64,000 bases of DNA from Lethocerus indicus (lineage: Eukaryota > Arthropoda > Insecta > Hemiptera > Belostomatidae), in assembly GCA_019843655.1 (NCBI GenBank), contig JACDQD010000009.1, positions 24,852,161 through 24,916,160 of the forward strand, in the 5' to 3' direction. Below, piece after piece: positions 37,086-50,190 of the stretch. Every line of letters begins with the position of its first letter. The first letter of the stretch is position 1. The notes below the pieces were generated by a model, which saw nothing but the letters and a program-made list of their open reading frames with translations, was not told where the DNA came from and ran no database searches. The translations under genes and the position numbers were made by a program.

Positions 37086-38269
37086 ACACCCGCATTCGAT
37101 CTAGGAAGAACAGGGCGAGTTTCGTACAAAAATAATATTTTTAAATATTTTACACTACTCAGTTTCCTTTTTCAGTAACTTTAAACATAATTTATTGAAA
37201 ATGGTTAAACAACATAGGTCCGAAACACTGATTCAATTAATGCTAATTTCGCGTAAGGAGAATTTATACCCAGTTACAGATTGGATGTCAAAAACAGCCA
37301 CAGTCACAGTCTCTCTCCTTTAAGTAATTAGAAACAATGTTACTATAATGTCACGGGAGCACCACACCGCCTCGCGGTACTTATTCATGACTTCATGACT
37401 TTCTCCCAGTATTTGAAACGTGCACTCGTGTACCCAGCAGCGCGTTATGCGTGCGTGACGCGGTGCAAGGTGAATGCGTGAGAATCGTCCTGAAAAAGTG
37501 GCCCCGCGACCTGAAAGGTGACACAACTCTAAATCCAATTGCCGGCATAAATTAAACGACAGACCCGAAGAAAAAACGAAAGAACCACCGAATAAAAACG
37601 AATCTAAATGAAATTCAACCGAATTGGAGGATAGAAGGGCCGGGTCAGACTCGAGGTCCTTTAATTTGAAGACCTATTGCGCAATCTCCGAAATTTATAC
37701 GGCCTGTATATTGGAACCACGCGTAATCGTTTACGTTAACCCGGGGTTCCCGGATGAAATTTACTGTAGGCGCTACGAAAGTTATCGGCTGTAATCGATA
37801 TATCGATCTATACGCCTGAATCGATGTCGTCAACTTGTTCATACCTTTCATTCATACCTTTTTTTTAGTCGCTACGGAAGCGTTAAATTTAATTTCTTCG
37901 CGTCGTTTAAAGCGTTAGAGACCGTAAAGAGCGATCGATATATGTACGGATCTGAATTCCGAACAAGGTTAGTTTTATTATATTATTTTTTATATATTTC
38001 TTTTCGCCTCATAATTACTTTCTTTCCCTTTACGTCACGTCGCTATCGATCTCTCGCCTGCGACATATCGATATTACGAGGCCACGCCGACGTAGACCCT
38101 ACAGTAAATTTTAAACGGGTTCCCTTCCTACTTTTCTCCACATTTTCAGTACTTTCATTGTCAATCGAAAAACGGGATTTACAACGATTTACTCTCGTTT
38201 ATTATATATACATTTAGTAATTTTTTCCGGTTAGAATGTCCGAAAGTTTCGCTCAGAATAATTCCCGAA
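37086..38269. other. No gene seen
   Basis: No supported feature. Confidence 0.45.
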
Positions 38270-39278
38270 TCCTTGCAATCCGTAATCCTTCGAAAAATTA
38301 CCAACGCCCCACCTTATGTCTCTAACAGAATAATCCGCAATGACCCAAAAGTCCCGTTCGTTCGAGAATCAGCGTCTTGCCCCGGTATAAATCCTTCCAC
38401 TCCAAATTATCCCTTCGTTCCGATCCCTCAATTCCCGAAAATCCCGTCCTAAAGCGGAGATGGCCCTTACGACCCGAGAGGGTAAGGCCATCAGGAGCGG
38501 GAGTACCATCATTGGGTGGCTTCTCCTTCGAGAGTTCACTGAGTCAGTGTTCAAGTTAGTGCACTATCACTAGATATACAATCTAAAAAAAATTGTAGTT
38601 GTGACTATACCAATAAATGAAAAAAAAAAACGAAGCCCAGTGCCGTCGAAAGATCCGGATGAACGTTTTTTACTTTTACCATAAACTATGGAATTAATTC
38701 CAGACGTTCCTTCTAATAAACTGACGTGAGATGATTAGGCATCCTGTCAAAATAACTCCTGATAACATTCGCCTCTTTATAGTTTCTGTAATGCGTGTAA
38801 TATGTATGTTTCTCAATCGAAAGACATTACATTAATTGAATTGGATCTCCCTTCTTCTTGTACCGTTTATTTAGACACGTTTAAGTTCACGAGCGAATAC
38901 ATAGAAAAGTCCTCCGGGATCTAAAGAAAATTGTAGTTGTGACTGTACCAATAAATGAAAAAAAACGAAGCCCAGTGCCGTCGAAAGATCCGGATGAACG
39001 TTTTTACTTTTACCATAACTATGGAATTAATTCCAGACGTTCCTTCTAATAAACTGACGTGAGATGATTAGGCATCCTGTCAAAATAACTCCTGATAACA
39101 TTCGCCTCTTTATAGTTTCTGTAATGCGTAATACGTATGTTTCTCAATCGATCTCCCTTCTTCTTGTACCGTTTATTTAGACACGTTTAAGTACACGAGC
39201 GAATACATGGAAAAGTCTTCCGGGCATCTAAAAAAAATTGTAGTTGCGACTGTACCAATAAATGAAAAAAAAAAAATT
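38270..39278 (+). mobile_element. Jockey-like fragment JB4 with tandem 3' tail
   Basis: 5'-truncated copy that starts near CAATCCGTAATCCTTCG. It contains the APPYVSNRI-type segment in broken frame, then three tail units. Tail starts (ATCTAAA) lie at 38,581, 38,919 and 39,226. Each repeats TTGTAGTTG-GACTGTACCAATAAATGAAA. The last, incomplete unit ends in an A-run at 39,264-39,276, giving a normal retrotransposon 3' terminus. Confidence 0.8.
38581..39225 (+). repeat. Two tandem 3' tail units of JB4
   Basis: Periods of 338 and 307 bp. Each unit has its own AATAAA and short A-run, followed by a shared body CGAAGCCCAGTGCCGTCGAA through GAAAAGTC-TCCGGG. Confidence 0.85.
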
Positions 39279-39811
39279 CCGACGGCTCATTCGGTTTCCG
39301 CAATTAACCCTCGCGGAAGCGTTCGCGTTGTCTACTGACGGTGGTGTGAACCTCGCATATAAATAAGGGGAACGGAAGTGGTTGTCCAGGACGGATGGTG
39401 GCCGTAGGCCGAAGATGTAATGGACGGATCGGACAATGTTTAGTTGGGACGCCCCCACCCCCGCCCACCCCGTGTCGTCGGGACGTCCGTCCGAAAAATT
39501 CGGGCTAAATCCGGCGGCGGCGGAGAAGCGCCGAGAAGGCTTCGGCTGGGAGGGATGATGGGGGCGGGGGGGCGGGGGCCACTTTGTATTCCCGTCGTGG
39601 GCCACCGGCCGTGGGCACAATACGCTATCGGGGCCCGGCTATAAGCAGAGGCCCCCACCGACACCCCCAACTCGGGGAACCGAATTGAACATTTTCAAAC
39701 ATTATACTACCGGAGCTCGACTGGTCGGCGTCTGACGCTTCGCCGTCCGCCCGCGAAACCTCCTAGTCCCAGTCGACAACCGGAAAAAGCCGGAAAACTA
39801 CATTTACAAAT
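39279..39811. other. No gene; GC-rich stretch
   Basis: GC-rich block at about 39,420-39,680 with long shadow frames on both strands. CGCGTTGTCTACTGACGG here recurs near 40,606 with one change, a short dispersed similarity of about 40 bp. Confidence 0.4.
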
Positions 39812-40138
39812 ATTTTTTTTTTAACTTAATTTATTGTACAATCAACTATACGCCAGTTATAGGTACAATTGAGGGTTTGTTCGATCAGTTTCACTCGATA
39901 AAGACGCCGTCCAGTGATGGTACTTTTGACCCGTATCCGGCCTACAGAAAGTCCCTGGGCCAGCGGCGTTTAGAGGATAATGGATGGGTAAAAGAGGAAA
40001 GGGACTGAAGGGAGTGGATTTGGATGTGGAGAGAGGCGGGAATGGAATAGAATGAAGCGTGATTTGTGGTATGTTGAGGTCATTATGGATTGTTCGGTAA
40101 CAACATACCCGGGGGGGGGGAGCATTAAGGATGGTTCA
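39812..40138 (-). mobile_element. Jockey-like 3' fragment JA4
   Basis: Reverse-complement JA 3' end. It starts with a T-run (the A-tail) and TTTATTGTACAATCAACTAT, then CCGGCCTACAGAAAGTCCC, and ends near ATACCCGGGGGG and AGCATTAAGGATGG. 5'-truncated at about 40,138. Confidence 0.82.
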
Positions 40139-43028
40139 TTTATAAATACAGAAACCAATAAAGAGGAGGCCTATAAAGAGAAGGATATCTATAAAAGAAA
40201 TAAACTTCAAATCTCAAAGGAACGAATTCTACGAAATAATGTTTATTTTTAATGACACTCTCCGCACTACGCCCAAGACAATTTTGTCCTAGTGAAGAAC
40301 ATTAAATTTTTCGCAATCGATATAAAAATAAATAGGCGCGTTCGTAAAGCGAAACCTCGAAGTTTTCTTCTGTAATTGTGGGTTTTCGGAGTTTTTTTTT
40401 TGTAATACAGTTATTAGTATTCGAAACATGTCTATATATTTAGGATGTGGTCTTCGAGGTGTAAAAGTTAATACAGATTTTTGTAGTTCATTAACCCGAC
40501 CGGTCGGTTAATCGTCAGTGAAACTCGTACTTCCTGGGGGCTGTTTTTTTTTTAACGGACGCCCGGAAACTGATTTATTTCTTCCCCTCCCGGCGGCGGA
40601 CGCCTCCGCGTTGCCTACTGACGGCGGTAGAGACCTTGATGGACTCGATGGCCGAAAAGAGAAAACGCGTCCTGAGAATTGTCCGAAAAGGTGGAAATTC
40701 GGTACCAGTAGAGCTCGGGGATGGTTCTCGCGCCTTCCGCTTTACCAATTCTTCTTCCTCTTCCGAGGTAAATTCGCCTACCCTTCGGGGGGTTACCTTT
40801 TTAGAGAATCGGTCAATTTCCAGTACTTTTTTACCCACACAATGTCAACGGGACCTGAAATATCCTATCGCGAAATGAAGTCTTTCGGCAGTACAGAAGA
40901 CGAAGAAAAACGATCCGGTAGGTTTGAAATAAGTTCAGACTTAATTATGGCGCATTAATAATACTAAAAACGGAGAAAACAGCGGGAAAGAGCGGGAAAT
41001 AATTTGTTGCTCCGCCAAGTTCCTCGTTATCCTCTTTCAAGTTTCGAACGGCCCTTCTTGTCTTTTGAACTTGCTTAGCACTTTGGTTGAATAGTTAGCA
41101 AGTATTCTCAGCTAGTGCTGGATTAGTTTCAGACCATTGATGGGAGAGAGAGGAGAATGTGATATCACAGGATTGATAACAGTTAGAACGACGAAGTTCT
41201 GTACTCTTCGCTGTTCTCCTAATATACATTAAATAACGTGTTCCGAATTTACGACCTTAATAATTAACTTTCAATAAATTTTTAAGCGTGTAAACGTTAT
41301 CCAACTGTTATCCAAAAGGAAAGTAAACGACAGACACTTTTTTAAATAGCCGAAATGGTTTTCAACTTTACAACACTCCGCTGGGCAAGCGGTTTTTCGA
41401 TTCTGAGATATTTTAATTAATGGAAGTTTAAATCAGGAAGATTTAAACTGGGATGAGTCTGAGATATTGTTTTAGGAAAAAAAAAGAAAGAAAACCCCGA
41501 AGAAGAAAGGGACCAGTTGTGAAAACGGTGCTGAACGTGTGCTCAGCTGCCGGTATGCACGTGTGCCACGTGAAAATATCCCATTACGCCCCCAGGAAGG
41601 GACCAACAAAAAAAAACGGATAGGCGCAGGCTAGACGACCAATCCCCCTCCGCGCCATACCGTGAAAAATCATCAACGAATAACGCCCTATGGCCCTACA
41701 ACATTATAATAACATCGATAACAAAAAGGGGGGGGGGGACTAATTGTTAAACCGGAGAGTACCTTATCGGGCTTCGCAGAAATTTCAATAAAGTATGAAG
41801 AAAATATAATCGAAAAGAATAAATAATCTACGCAATATTCAACCCGGATAACAGGACTAATATTATCTACGCGGGGTATCGATGAATTAGATACATAAAT
41901 ATTAAAATACAGGAATCAGTAAACCGGGAATTAACCGAATCGTACAACTCGTATTAGGCATCACATCCGTCAATAAACTCGCGCTTAATGTGCGTTGTCA
42001 GAGTTAAAAATCAAAATATATACGAAATTGCGGACGGTTTTTATAATTGATCGTTGTAAAGAACTTGATATTTTTCAAAATCCTACAAAAATAGATTGCG
42101 TATTTTCGTTACGCTATTTTCTTTAATATAAAGGGAGAGTTGGCTTGGAACTATAGATTGAATTTCTTAACGATTTTCAACGCTTTATCCAAAAGGTATT
42201 TAAAACGTAATCGGGCCAACAATTACCGGCATAAAATGGTAACTCGATTGTTCTTCCATTCAGTTTGTCTATTAATTAAAAACGATTGTTCAACATAATT
42301 GAAGTTAATGTCTCGTTTCAGTTTTCACAGCAGAGAGGGGTCGGGGGGGGGGGGGGGGGGGGGAGGGGGGGAGGGATTCCTATCAGTCGTCGCGATAAGA
42401 GTCCAGGAGAAAGGTCGGGTGGGAGGAGGGAATAAATTTCAAATGGAATATCGATTTACCTGCGATTTGGAATAACCGATCTTTCCTAAGACCGAAGAGC
42501 CGAACATTTCGCAACGGTCATAATACTCCTGGAGGCGAACTCCACGGAACCGAGAGAAAACTGGCCGCCGTCAAAACTGTCACCTGGGCGAACAACACAT
42601 GCGGAATGGAAGAGAACTGGCACCACAGGGGGGGAAAACGGCGAATATAACGGACGGACGGACGGGGGAGATCACAAATGAATTTTGAGAAATGTTTAAA
42701 GACTAGAGACACAGTTCGATGGACGTCGAGTGAGAACACATTCGTTGGGAGTTCAGAGAGGTACTGAAGAGAGGCCGGTAGTAGAGCGGTACTGCTACCG
42801 TCAAGAGAGAGAGAGAGAGCTACCAACCTACCAGAAAGTAATTTACCCAACACTCGGTTTCTACCCTCTTATCCTACCGTTTACCTTCAATACGGGGGGA
42901 GGGAATTCCCATAAACGAAAATGTTCGCGCATTTTAAAATCAGTATACTACGGGGTTCGGAAGAACGCCCCACTGGAGCGCGGATTTTCGCCCTTTAGGG
43001 GTACGTCAACATCTTCGGCACAGATAAG
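40139..43028. other. No gene; G homopolymers
   Basis: G-runs at about 41,728-41,738 and 42,341-42,370. The 146-codon plus frame at 40,518-40,958 and its opposed 87-codon frame have no domain or splice context, and I do not call them. Confidence 0.45.
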
Positions 43029-43040
43029 ATTCTTCCAGAC

Positions 43041-43432
43041 TAATTTGATATACCCGTTTTGTGGTCTGCGAGGGGTTGGAATATACTGTAGGTTCGCGGT
43101 GTTTCCGTCTCCACCCTCGATGAGGTTCGGTCTTTTGCTAGACCGGTTTCACGGGCCGCTCGCCACCTTCGGTAGCGCCGTCTCGGTCACTTTTTGGCAC
43201 GTTGTGTATGTTCAGCGCTAATAACAACAACAACAGTACTAACTGTTGACTACACTATATGCGAAAGTGACAGTGGGGGCAGTGAGGATGCCCGAAAAAA
43301 AACGTCCAAAGTGCCAGAACAGTGACAGTAACACACAGCGCTACTGAAGATGGCGAGCGGCCCGTGAAACCGGTCTAGCAAAAGACCAAACCGGCGGCGA
43401 GAGAGGAGACAGAAACATCACGAACCTACAGT
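43041..43432 (-). mobile_element. Hairpin element H11
   Basis: Reverse copy and the longest in the window. The tail is on the left (GATATACCCGTTTTGTGG). Perfect 12-bp duplication ATTCTTCCAGAC at 43,029-43,040 and 43,433-43,444. Confidence 0.9.
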
Positions 43433-43444
43433 ATTCTTCCAGAC

Positions 43445-44335
43445 GTTATTATTCGGTCCTTTCTGAAACATTCGGTCTTTCATTAAAAGGATCAATGGAG
43501 GTCGATGCTGACCGAATAAAGGCCATTATCAATTCAAATCGCTACAGTTCAACACTGGGACATTGCAGAGAAGCCGAATGTATCTTATACGCGCATTCAA
43601 AACCATCTACGGGGCTTATCTGTGCACAAAGACGTTGACGTACTTAAAAATATGTACAACGCCACTTGTTCTGGTAAAATCCGCAATTACTTAGTTGCCG
43701 ACCCAAAAGGTAAAAGTTTCGAGAGGTAACCGTTCAAATTTCATTTTTACCCTTCACTGGAGCCACTTAAATAATTTAACAGTTGCACTCAATTAGACAG
43801 GCATTTAATTATTAATTGTTGATTTTATTTTTTGATATTATTATACGGTATAAAATGTCCGATGGAATGTTTCCCATTCGCGATAAATGTTTTAGCTTTT
43901 TTTGTGCCAATTTTTAGCCACACAGTCGATTAATTAAGGTTGAAAACGCGTATCGTAATCGTAAAATTTCTGATTCAAATTGTAGCCCCGCCAGTTATTA
44001 TTATCTTCCGGCGATATTAATCGCAATTTATCGAATTTCCAGCTTTTTATTGCGGTGTTTTAATAAAACGTGTACCACAGAAATGAGAATGAGTTATCAA
44101 CAATTCGTTATCAACAACGGGCGGGTTGGATCGAAGGGCCAAATTCTGCCTTTATTTACAAAACGGTGTTCAATTTTGAAAAACGAATCGGTCCGAGGTA
44201 AACTATCGACGCCCTTACGGCGATAACAGTACGCTAACGTCGGTTGGAGTAAAAAACAGATAAAAGTAACAAGAGACGGCTTTTTATTATTTCAAGTTTT
44301 TATATATAAGTTGGACACGATGAAACTCGACAAAC
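43445..44335. other. No gene seen
   Basis: AT-rich, no supported feature. Confidence 0.45.
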
Positions 44336-44348
44336 TGAAATATTTATC

Positions 44349-44626
44349 GAAGGTTCGTGGTGTGTCTCCTCTCGCTGCCGGTTTGGAGTTTCGGGGCCGC
44401 TCGCCATCTTCAGTAGCGCTGTGTGTTACTGTCACTGTGTCGGCACTTTCGACGTTTTTCCGGCATCCTCACTGTCCACTGTCACTTTCACTTGTACTGT
44501 AGTCAACAGTGTACTGCAGTACAGTGCCGACAGTGACAGTAACACACAGCGCTACTGAAGATGGCGAGCGGCCCCGAAACCCCCGGTCCAGCAAAAGACC
44601 AAACCGTCAGAAACACAACGAACCCA
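44349..44626. mobile_element. Hairpin element H12, without tail
   Basis: Both arms are present, but neither end carries the one-sided tail, so orientation is not defined. The flanks TGAAATATTTATC (44,336-44,348) and TGAAATCTTTATC (44,627-44,639) match at 12 of 13 positions. The centre shows ACTTGTACTGTAGTCAACAG and its inverted partner. Confidence 0.85.
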
Positions 44627-44639
44627 TGAAATCTTTATC

Positions 44640-44936
44640 TTTTTATCGATCAACTAACAGGTTTTTTGGCTTTATTTAAGCCGAACAGGGGAGGGGGGGG
44701 TCGGAGGTTTAGTCAGTACCAAGTCACGTGACAACAAGGTGTTTTTAAAAAATTTCCCCCGAATAAACACAAAAAATGTTGGAGCAGTTTCACGAGTCTT
44801 TTAGTAGCAAAATTTGCAAAGAAAACTGGACGTCCTGTTTAAGATGGGAGTTTATTTAAGATTTAAATTGTTTGTATTCGATTGGAAAGTCACGAAATGC
44901 ACGTCGTATTTAAATTATAGATAAGGTTCCACTCAC
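44640..44936. other. Probable intron or flank of the 44,937 exon
   Basis: No coding feature; includes a short G-run near 44,692. Confidence 0.35.
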
Positions 44937-45016
44937 CTTCCAGGAATAATCCCGTAGGGTTGAAGGCGTTGAGAGGACCATCCCCAGCAGTTATCCGGGC
45001 CGGTGATTTGACCATC
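44937..45016 (-). CDS. Candidate coding exon Y, gene unknown
   Basis: An 80-nt minus-strand segment with a strong acceptor (AAAATGTTTCAG) and a consensus donor (G then GTGAGT). Its GC content is well above that of the surrounding AT-rich DNA. Two frames are open. One begins with ATG one base into the exon and reads MVKSPARITAGD then GPLNAFNPTGLFLE. The other reads DGQITGPDNCWGW then SSQRLQPYGIIPG. If spliced directly from the 50-nt block of the neighbouring array, the first frame continues open from that block, and the ATG would have a favourable GGG-ATG-G context. I do not recognise the protein. Adjacent exons on either side were not found, so the exon rests on splice signals and composition only. 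Confidence 0.5.
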
Positions 45017-45046
45017 CTGAAACATTTTAATCGCAACTTAAGTCCT

Positions 45047-45069
45047 CTCTCTCTCTCTCTCTCTCTCTG
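45047..45069. repeat. (CT)n microsatellite
   Basis: CT dinucleotide run of about 22 bp just upstream (minus sense) of exon Y. Confidence 0.9.
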
Positions 45070-45579
45070 CACAACGTGGTGAATATATGTTCAGAAAAGT
45101 TGTGCGCTTTGTATGACGATAAAGCTTTAGAGAGAAAGTGGTCCGTCTTCCACTGAAGACGTGGATGGCTCCAGCCGACCGATTGAAGCTGAAGACGATA
45201 ATCGACGCTGATTATCACATTACGAAACGAAAGATAGCGAAGAAGGCTAAATATATAACACAAATGCGTTGAAAACCTTTGAACACCAACATTTGAAACA
45301 TGTCGGGTACCAAAAGATACACAGGTATCTAATGACCCGCGGATGGCGAATAGTATAATAAAAAATATCCGTTACAATAAATAATGAAATATTATCCAGA
45401 TAAATCATTATAGCAGTGTGCTCTACGTTCGCTGTTAATTACTCAAAATCTGTATATTTTAAGTACTCGTAGAACAAGTAAGTATTCTTATGCATAAAGG
45501 TACAAATCCCTATGGACCAATGGGTTTTAACGTCCAGTACTGAGATGGATTAAAACTCTAAAAATTTCTTTATTAACTA
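45070..45579. other. Spacer between exon Y and the array
   Basis: AT-rich; no feature supported. Confidence 0.4.
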
Positions 45580-45993
45580 CACTGTATTTCCTGATTTGCT
45601 AATAATAAACGATGTTTTAAGTGAATTTAAGTAGCTAGTTAATTATATACTATCATTAATCCATTTGGGAAAGTCCGAAGTGAAATATTTAACTGTTCTC
45701 CTTTTGCCTTAAAAAGTTATATCTATTGCTTCATGTGTAATTGTTAAATGTACTTCAACCACTATATTGAACTATTTTACTAATAAATTATAGTTGCAAA
45801 GTAAAAATTGATATATTACTCAGTACTACTATTATGCATTTTTAGGTTATCTAGGAGAATTAAATCAAATCCTCGAGTTCAGCAATTGTATAGGCTCAAA
45901 TGATTTACAATAATAGACAGAATAAGATCATTTTTATGGGTAATAATAAAAAATTAACTGATATTTGTTCTTTATACTTAAAAATGAACTTAC

Positions 45994-46043
45994 CCAGCAG
46001 TGAACACACAGACACTGCATACACTAGACACAACACGGCTGAA
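45994..46043 (-). other. Exon-like block X, copy 1
   Basis: 50-nt block with AG acceptor and donor GG then GTAAGT. Acceptor context CTGTTTACTTCAG, the longer form shared only with copy 9. Confidence 0.55.
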
Positions 46044-47054
46044 CTGAAGTAAACAGTTTATTTCATGTATTTTTTGTATTTTTTACTAATGAATTATTTA
46101 ATTACTCATTTAAACAATACATATATATTTGTAAAAGACAATACTTGAAAAAATGAAACATATTTGACCACGACTTTCTATGAATCATATTTCATACAAC
46201 TTAAAATGCAATGGTTCTTGTTCCAAATCCTACATATACTAAAAAATTAATTCCAGATTAAATGAATAAATTATGTACTTAATTAAACATTTCATTGTAA
46301 TTAAAGCCTTTAAAAGCCCCTGAATTATATAATTATATTAATAATTCAGAAATGTATCAATTGTTACTAACCATATAACATTACAGTATATAAATAATCA
46401 TGGAAAATTTATCTGTTAAAATATAGTAAGCAATATTAGAAATACCAAATTCAAATTGCTATTCTATTACTGAAGAAATAATAATGTCATAATAATAAAT
46501 ATAATTCAATTAAAAATATAATAATTATATTAATATTTTCCCATATTAAATATCAGAATATTTTAAGACAAAAATTACAATAAACATTTACCCAGTATTT
46601 TATTGTAATATTTAATATTTTCTCCATATACTAAATGATGTTTTATGTGAATTTAAATAGTTAGTTAGTAAAATATTATCATGAATCTATTTAGGAAAGT
46701 CTGAAGACAAAAATTAAACTGTTCTCCTTTTGGTCTTAAAAAGTTATATGTATTGCTTAATGTGTAACTATAGCCATTCCAATATAAATGGAAAATATAC
46801 TTCACAACTATATTGAACTATTTTACAAATAATACATAACTAATAAATTATAGTTACAAAGTAAAAATTGATATATTACTCAGTGCTACTATTATGCATT
46901 TTTAGGTTATCTAGGAGAATTAAATCAAATCCTCGAGTTCAGCAATTGTATAGGCTCAAATGATTTACAATAATAGAGAGAATAAGATAATTTTTATGGG
47001 TAATAATAAAAAATTAACTGATATTTGTTCTTTATACTTAAAAAATGAACTTAC

Positions 47055-47104
47055 CCAGCAGTGAACACACAGACACTGCATACACTAGACACAACACGGC
47101 TGAA
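47055..47104 (-). other. Exon-like block X, copy 2
   Basis: Identical 50 nt. Acceptor context is the shortened form AAAAAATACTTCAG. Confidence 0.55.
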
Positions 47105-48088
47105 CTGAAGTATTTTTTGTATTTTTTACTAATGAATTATTTAATAACTGATTTAAACAATACATATGTATTTGTAAAAGACAATACTTGAAAAAATGAA
47201 ACATATTTGACCACAACTTTCTATGAATCATATTTCATACAACTTAAAATGCAATGCTTCCTGTCCCAAATCCCACAAATATTAAAAAATTAATTCCAGA
47301 TTAAATGAATAAATTATGTACTTAATTAAACATTTCTTAGTAATTAGAGCCTTTAAAAGCCACTGAATTATATAATTATAGTAATATTTCAGAAATATAG
47401 CAATTGTTACTAACCATATAACATTACAGTATATAAGTGATCATGGAAAATTTATCTGTTAAAATAAAGTAAGCAATATTGAAATACCAAATTCAAATAA
47501 CTATTCTATTATTGAAGAAATAATAATATTATAATAATAAATATAATAATTATTAATAATTATATTAATATTTTCCTATATTAAGTATCAGAATATTTTA
47601 AAACACAAATTTCAATAAAAATTTACCCAGTATTTTATTGTTATGTTTAATATTTTCCCAATATCCTAAGTGATATTTTAAGTGAATTTAAATAGTTAGT
47701 TAGTTAAAAAGTATCATGAATCTATTTAGGAGAGTCTGAAGAGAAATATTTAAATGTTCTCCCTTTCCCTTAAAAAGTTATATGTATTGCTTAATGTGTA
47801 ACTATAGCCATTCCAATATAATTGGAAAATATACTTCACAACTATATTGAACTATTTTACAAATAATACATAACTAATAAATTATAGTTACAAAGTAAAA
47901 ATTGATATATTACTCAGTACTACTATTATGCATTTTTAGGTTATCTAGGAGAATTAAATCAAATCCTCGAGTTCAGCAATTGTATAGGCTCAAATGATTT
48001 ACAATAATAGACAGAATAAGATCATTTTTATGGGTAATAATAAAAAATTAACTGATATTTGTTCTTTATACTTAAAAAATGAACTTAC

Positions 48089-48138
48089 CCAGCAGTGAAC
48101 ACACAGACACTGCATACACTAGACACAACACGGCTGAA
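48089..48138 (-). other. Exon-like block X, copy 3
   Basis: Identical 50 nt. Shortened acceptor context with a further small deletion in the A-rich stretch. Confidence 0.55.
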
Positions 48139-49108
48139 CTGAAGTATTTTTGTATTTTTACTAATGAATTATTTAATACTCGATTTAAACAATACATATG
48201 TATTTGTAAAAGACAATACTTGAAAAATGAAACATATTTGACCACGACTTTCTATGAATCATATTTCATACAACTTAAAATGCAATGGTTCTTGTTCCAA
48301 ATCCTACATATACTAAAAATTAATTCCAGATTAAATGAATAAATTATGTACTTAATTAAACATTTCTTAGTAATTAAAGCCTTTTAAAGCCCCTTGAATT
48401 ATGTAATTATTAACAATTCAGAAATATAGCAATTGTTACTAACCATATAACATTACAGTATATAAGTGATCATGGAAAATTTATCTGTTAAAATAAAGTA
48501 AGCAATATTAGAAATACCAAACTCAAATTGCTATTCTCATTATTGAAGAAATAATAATATAATAATGAATGTATTAATAATTATATTAATATTTTCCTAT
48601 ATTAATAATTAGAATATTTTAAGACACAAATTACAATAAAAATTTACCCAGTATTTTATTGTTATATTTAATATTTTCTCCATATGCTAAATGATGTTTT
48701 ATGTGAATTTAAATAGTTAGTTAGTAAAATATTATCATGAATCTATTTAGGAAAGTCTGAAGACCAAAATTAAACTGTTCTCCTTTTGGTCTTAAAAGTT
48801 ATATGTATTGCTTAATGTGTAACTATAGCCATTCCAATATAATTGGAAAATGTATTTCACCACTACATTGAACTATTTTACAAATAATACATAACTAATA
48901 AATTATAGTTACAAAGTAAAAATTGATATATTACTCAGTGCTACTATTATGCATTTTTAGGTTATCTAGGAGAATTACATCAAATCCTCGAGTTCAGCAA
49001 TTGTATAGGCTCAAATGATTTACAATAATAGAAAGAATAAGATAATTTTATGGGTAATAATAAAAAATTAACTGATATTTGTTCTTTATACTTAAAAAAT
49101 GAACTTAC

Positions 49109-49158
49109 CCAGCAGTGAACACACAGACACTGCATACACTAGACACAACACGGCTGAA
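49109..49158 (-). other. Exon-like block X, copy 4
   Basis: Identical 50 nt; shortened acceptor context. Confidence 0.55.
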
Positions 49159-50140
49159 CTGAAGTATTTTTTGTATTTTTTACTAATGAATTATTTAATA
49201 ACTGATTTAAACAATACATATGTATTTGTAAAAGACAATACTTGCAAAAATGAAACATATTTGACCACGACTTTCTATGAATCATATTTCATACAACTTA
49301 AAATGCAATGGTTCCTGTCCCAAATCCCACATATATTAAAAAATTAATTCCAGATTAAATGAATAAATTATGTACTTAATTAAACATTTCTTAGTAATTA
49401 AAGCCTTTAAAAGCCCCTGAATTATATAATTATATAATAATTCAGAAATATAGCAATTGTTTCTAACCACATAACTTTACAGTACATAAGAGATCATGGA
49501 AAATTTATCTGTTAAAATAAAGTAAGCAATATTAGAAATACCAAACTCAAATTGCTATTCTATTATTGAAGAAATAATATTATAATAATGAATGTAATAA
49601 TTATTAATAATTATATTAATATTTTCCCATATTAAATATCAGAATATTTTAAGACATAAATTACAATAAATATTTACCCAGTATTTTATTGTTATATTTA
49701 ATATTTTCTCCATATACTAAATGATGTTTTATGTGAATTTAAATAGTTAGTTAGTAAAATATTATCATGAATCTATTTAGGAAAGTCTGAAGACAAAAAT
49801 TAAACTGTTCTCCTTTTGGTCTTAAAAACTTATATGTATTGCTTAATGTGTAACTATAGCCATTCCAATATAATTGGAAAATATACTTCACAACTATATT
49901 GAACTATTTTACAAATAATACATAACTAATAAATTATAGTTACAAAGTAAAAATTGATATATTACTCAGTGCTACTATTATGCATTTTTAGGTTATCTAG
50001 GAGAATTAAATCAAATCCTCGAGTTCAGCAATTGTATAGGCTCAAATGATTTACAATAATAGACAGAATAAGATAATTTTTATGGGTAATAATAAAAAAT
50101 TAGATGATATTTGTTCTTTATACTTAAAAAATGAACTTAC

Positions 50141-50190
50141 CCAGCAGTGAACACACAGACACTGCATACACTAGACACAACACGGCTGAA
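50141..50190 (-). other. Exon-like block X, copy 5
   Basis: Identical 50 nt; shortened acceptor context. Confidence 0.55.

Noticed and set aside
39358..39390. TATAAATA as a promoter
   Set aside because: No initiator at the expected distance and no gene downstream.
40518..40958. 146-codon plus frame in GC-richer DNA
   Set aside because: No domain, no supporting splice sites, competing frames on the other strand.
48079..49347. Plus-strand frames starting MNLPSSEHTDTAYT in array units 3 and 4
   Set aside because: The shared start reflects the conserved X block read backwards. The frames diverge or stop soon after in other units because of indels; the splice signals favour the minus strand.
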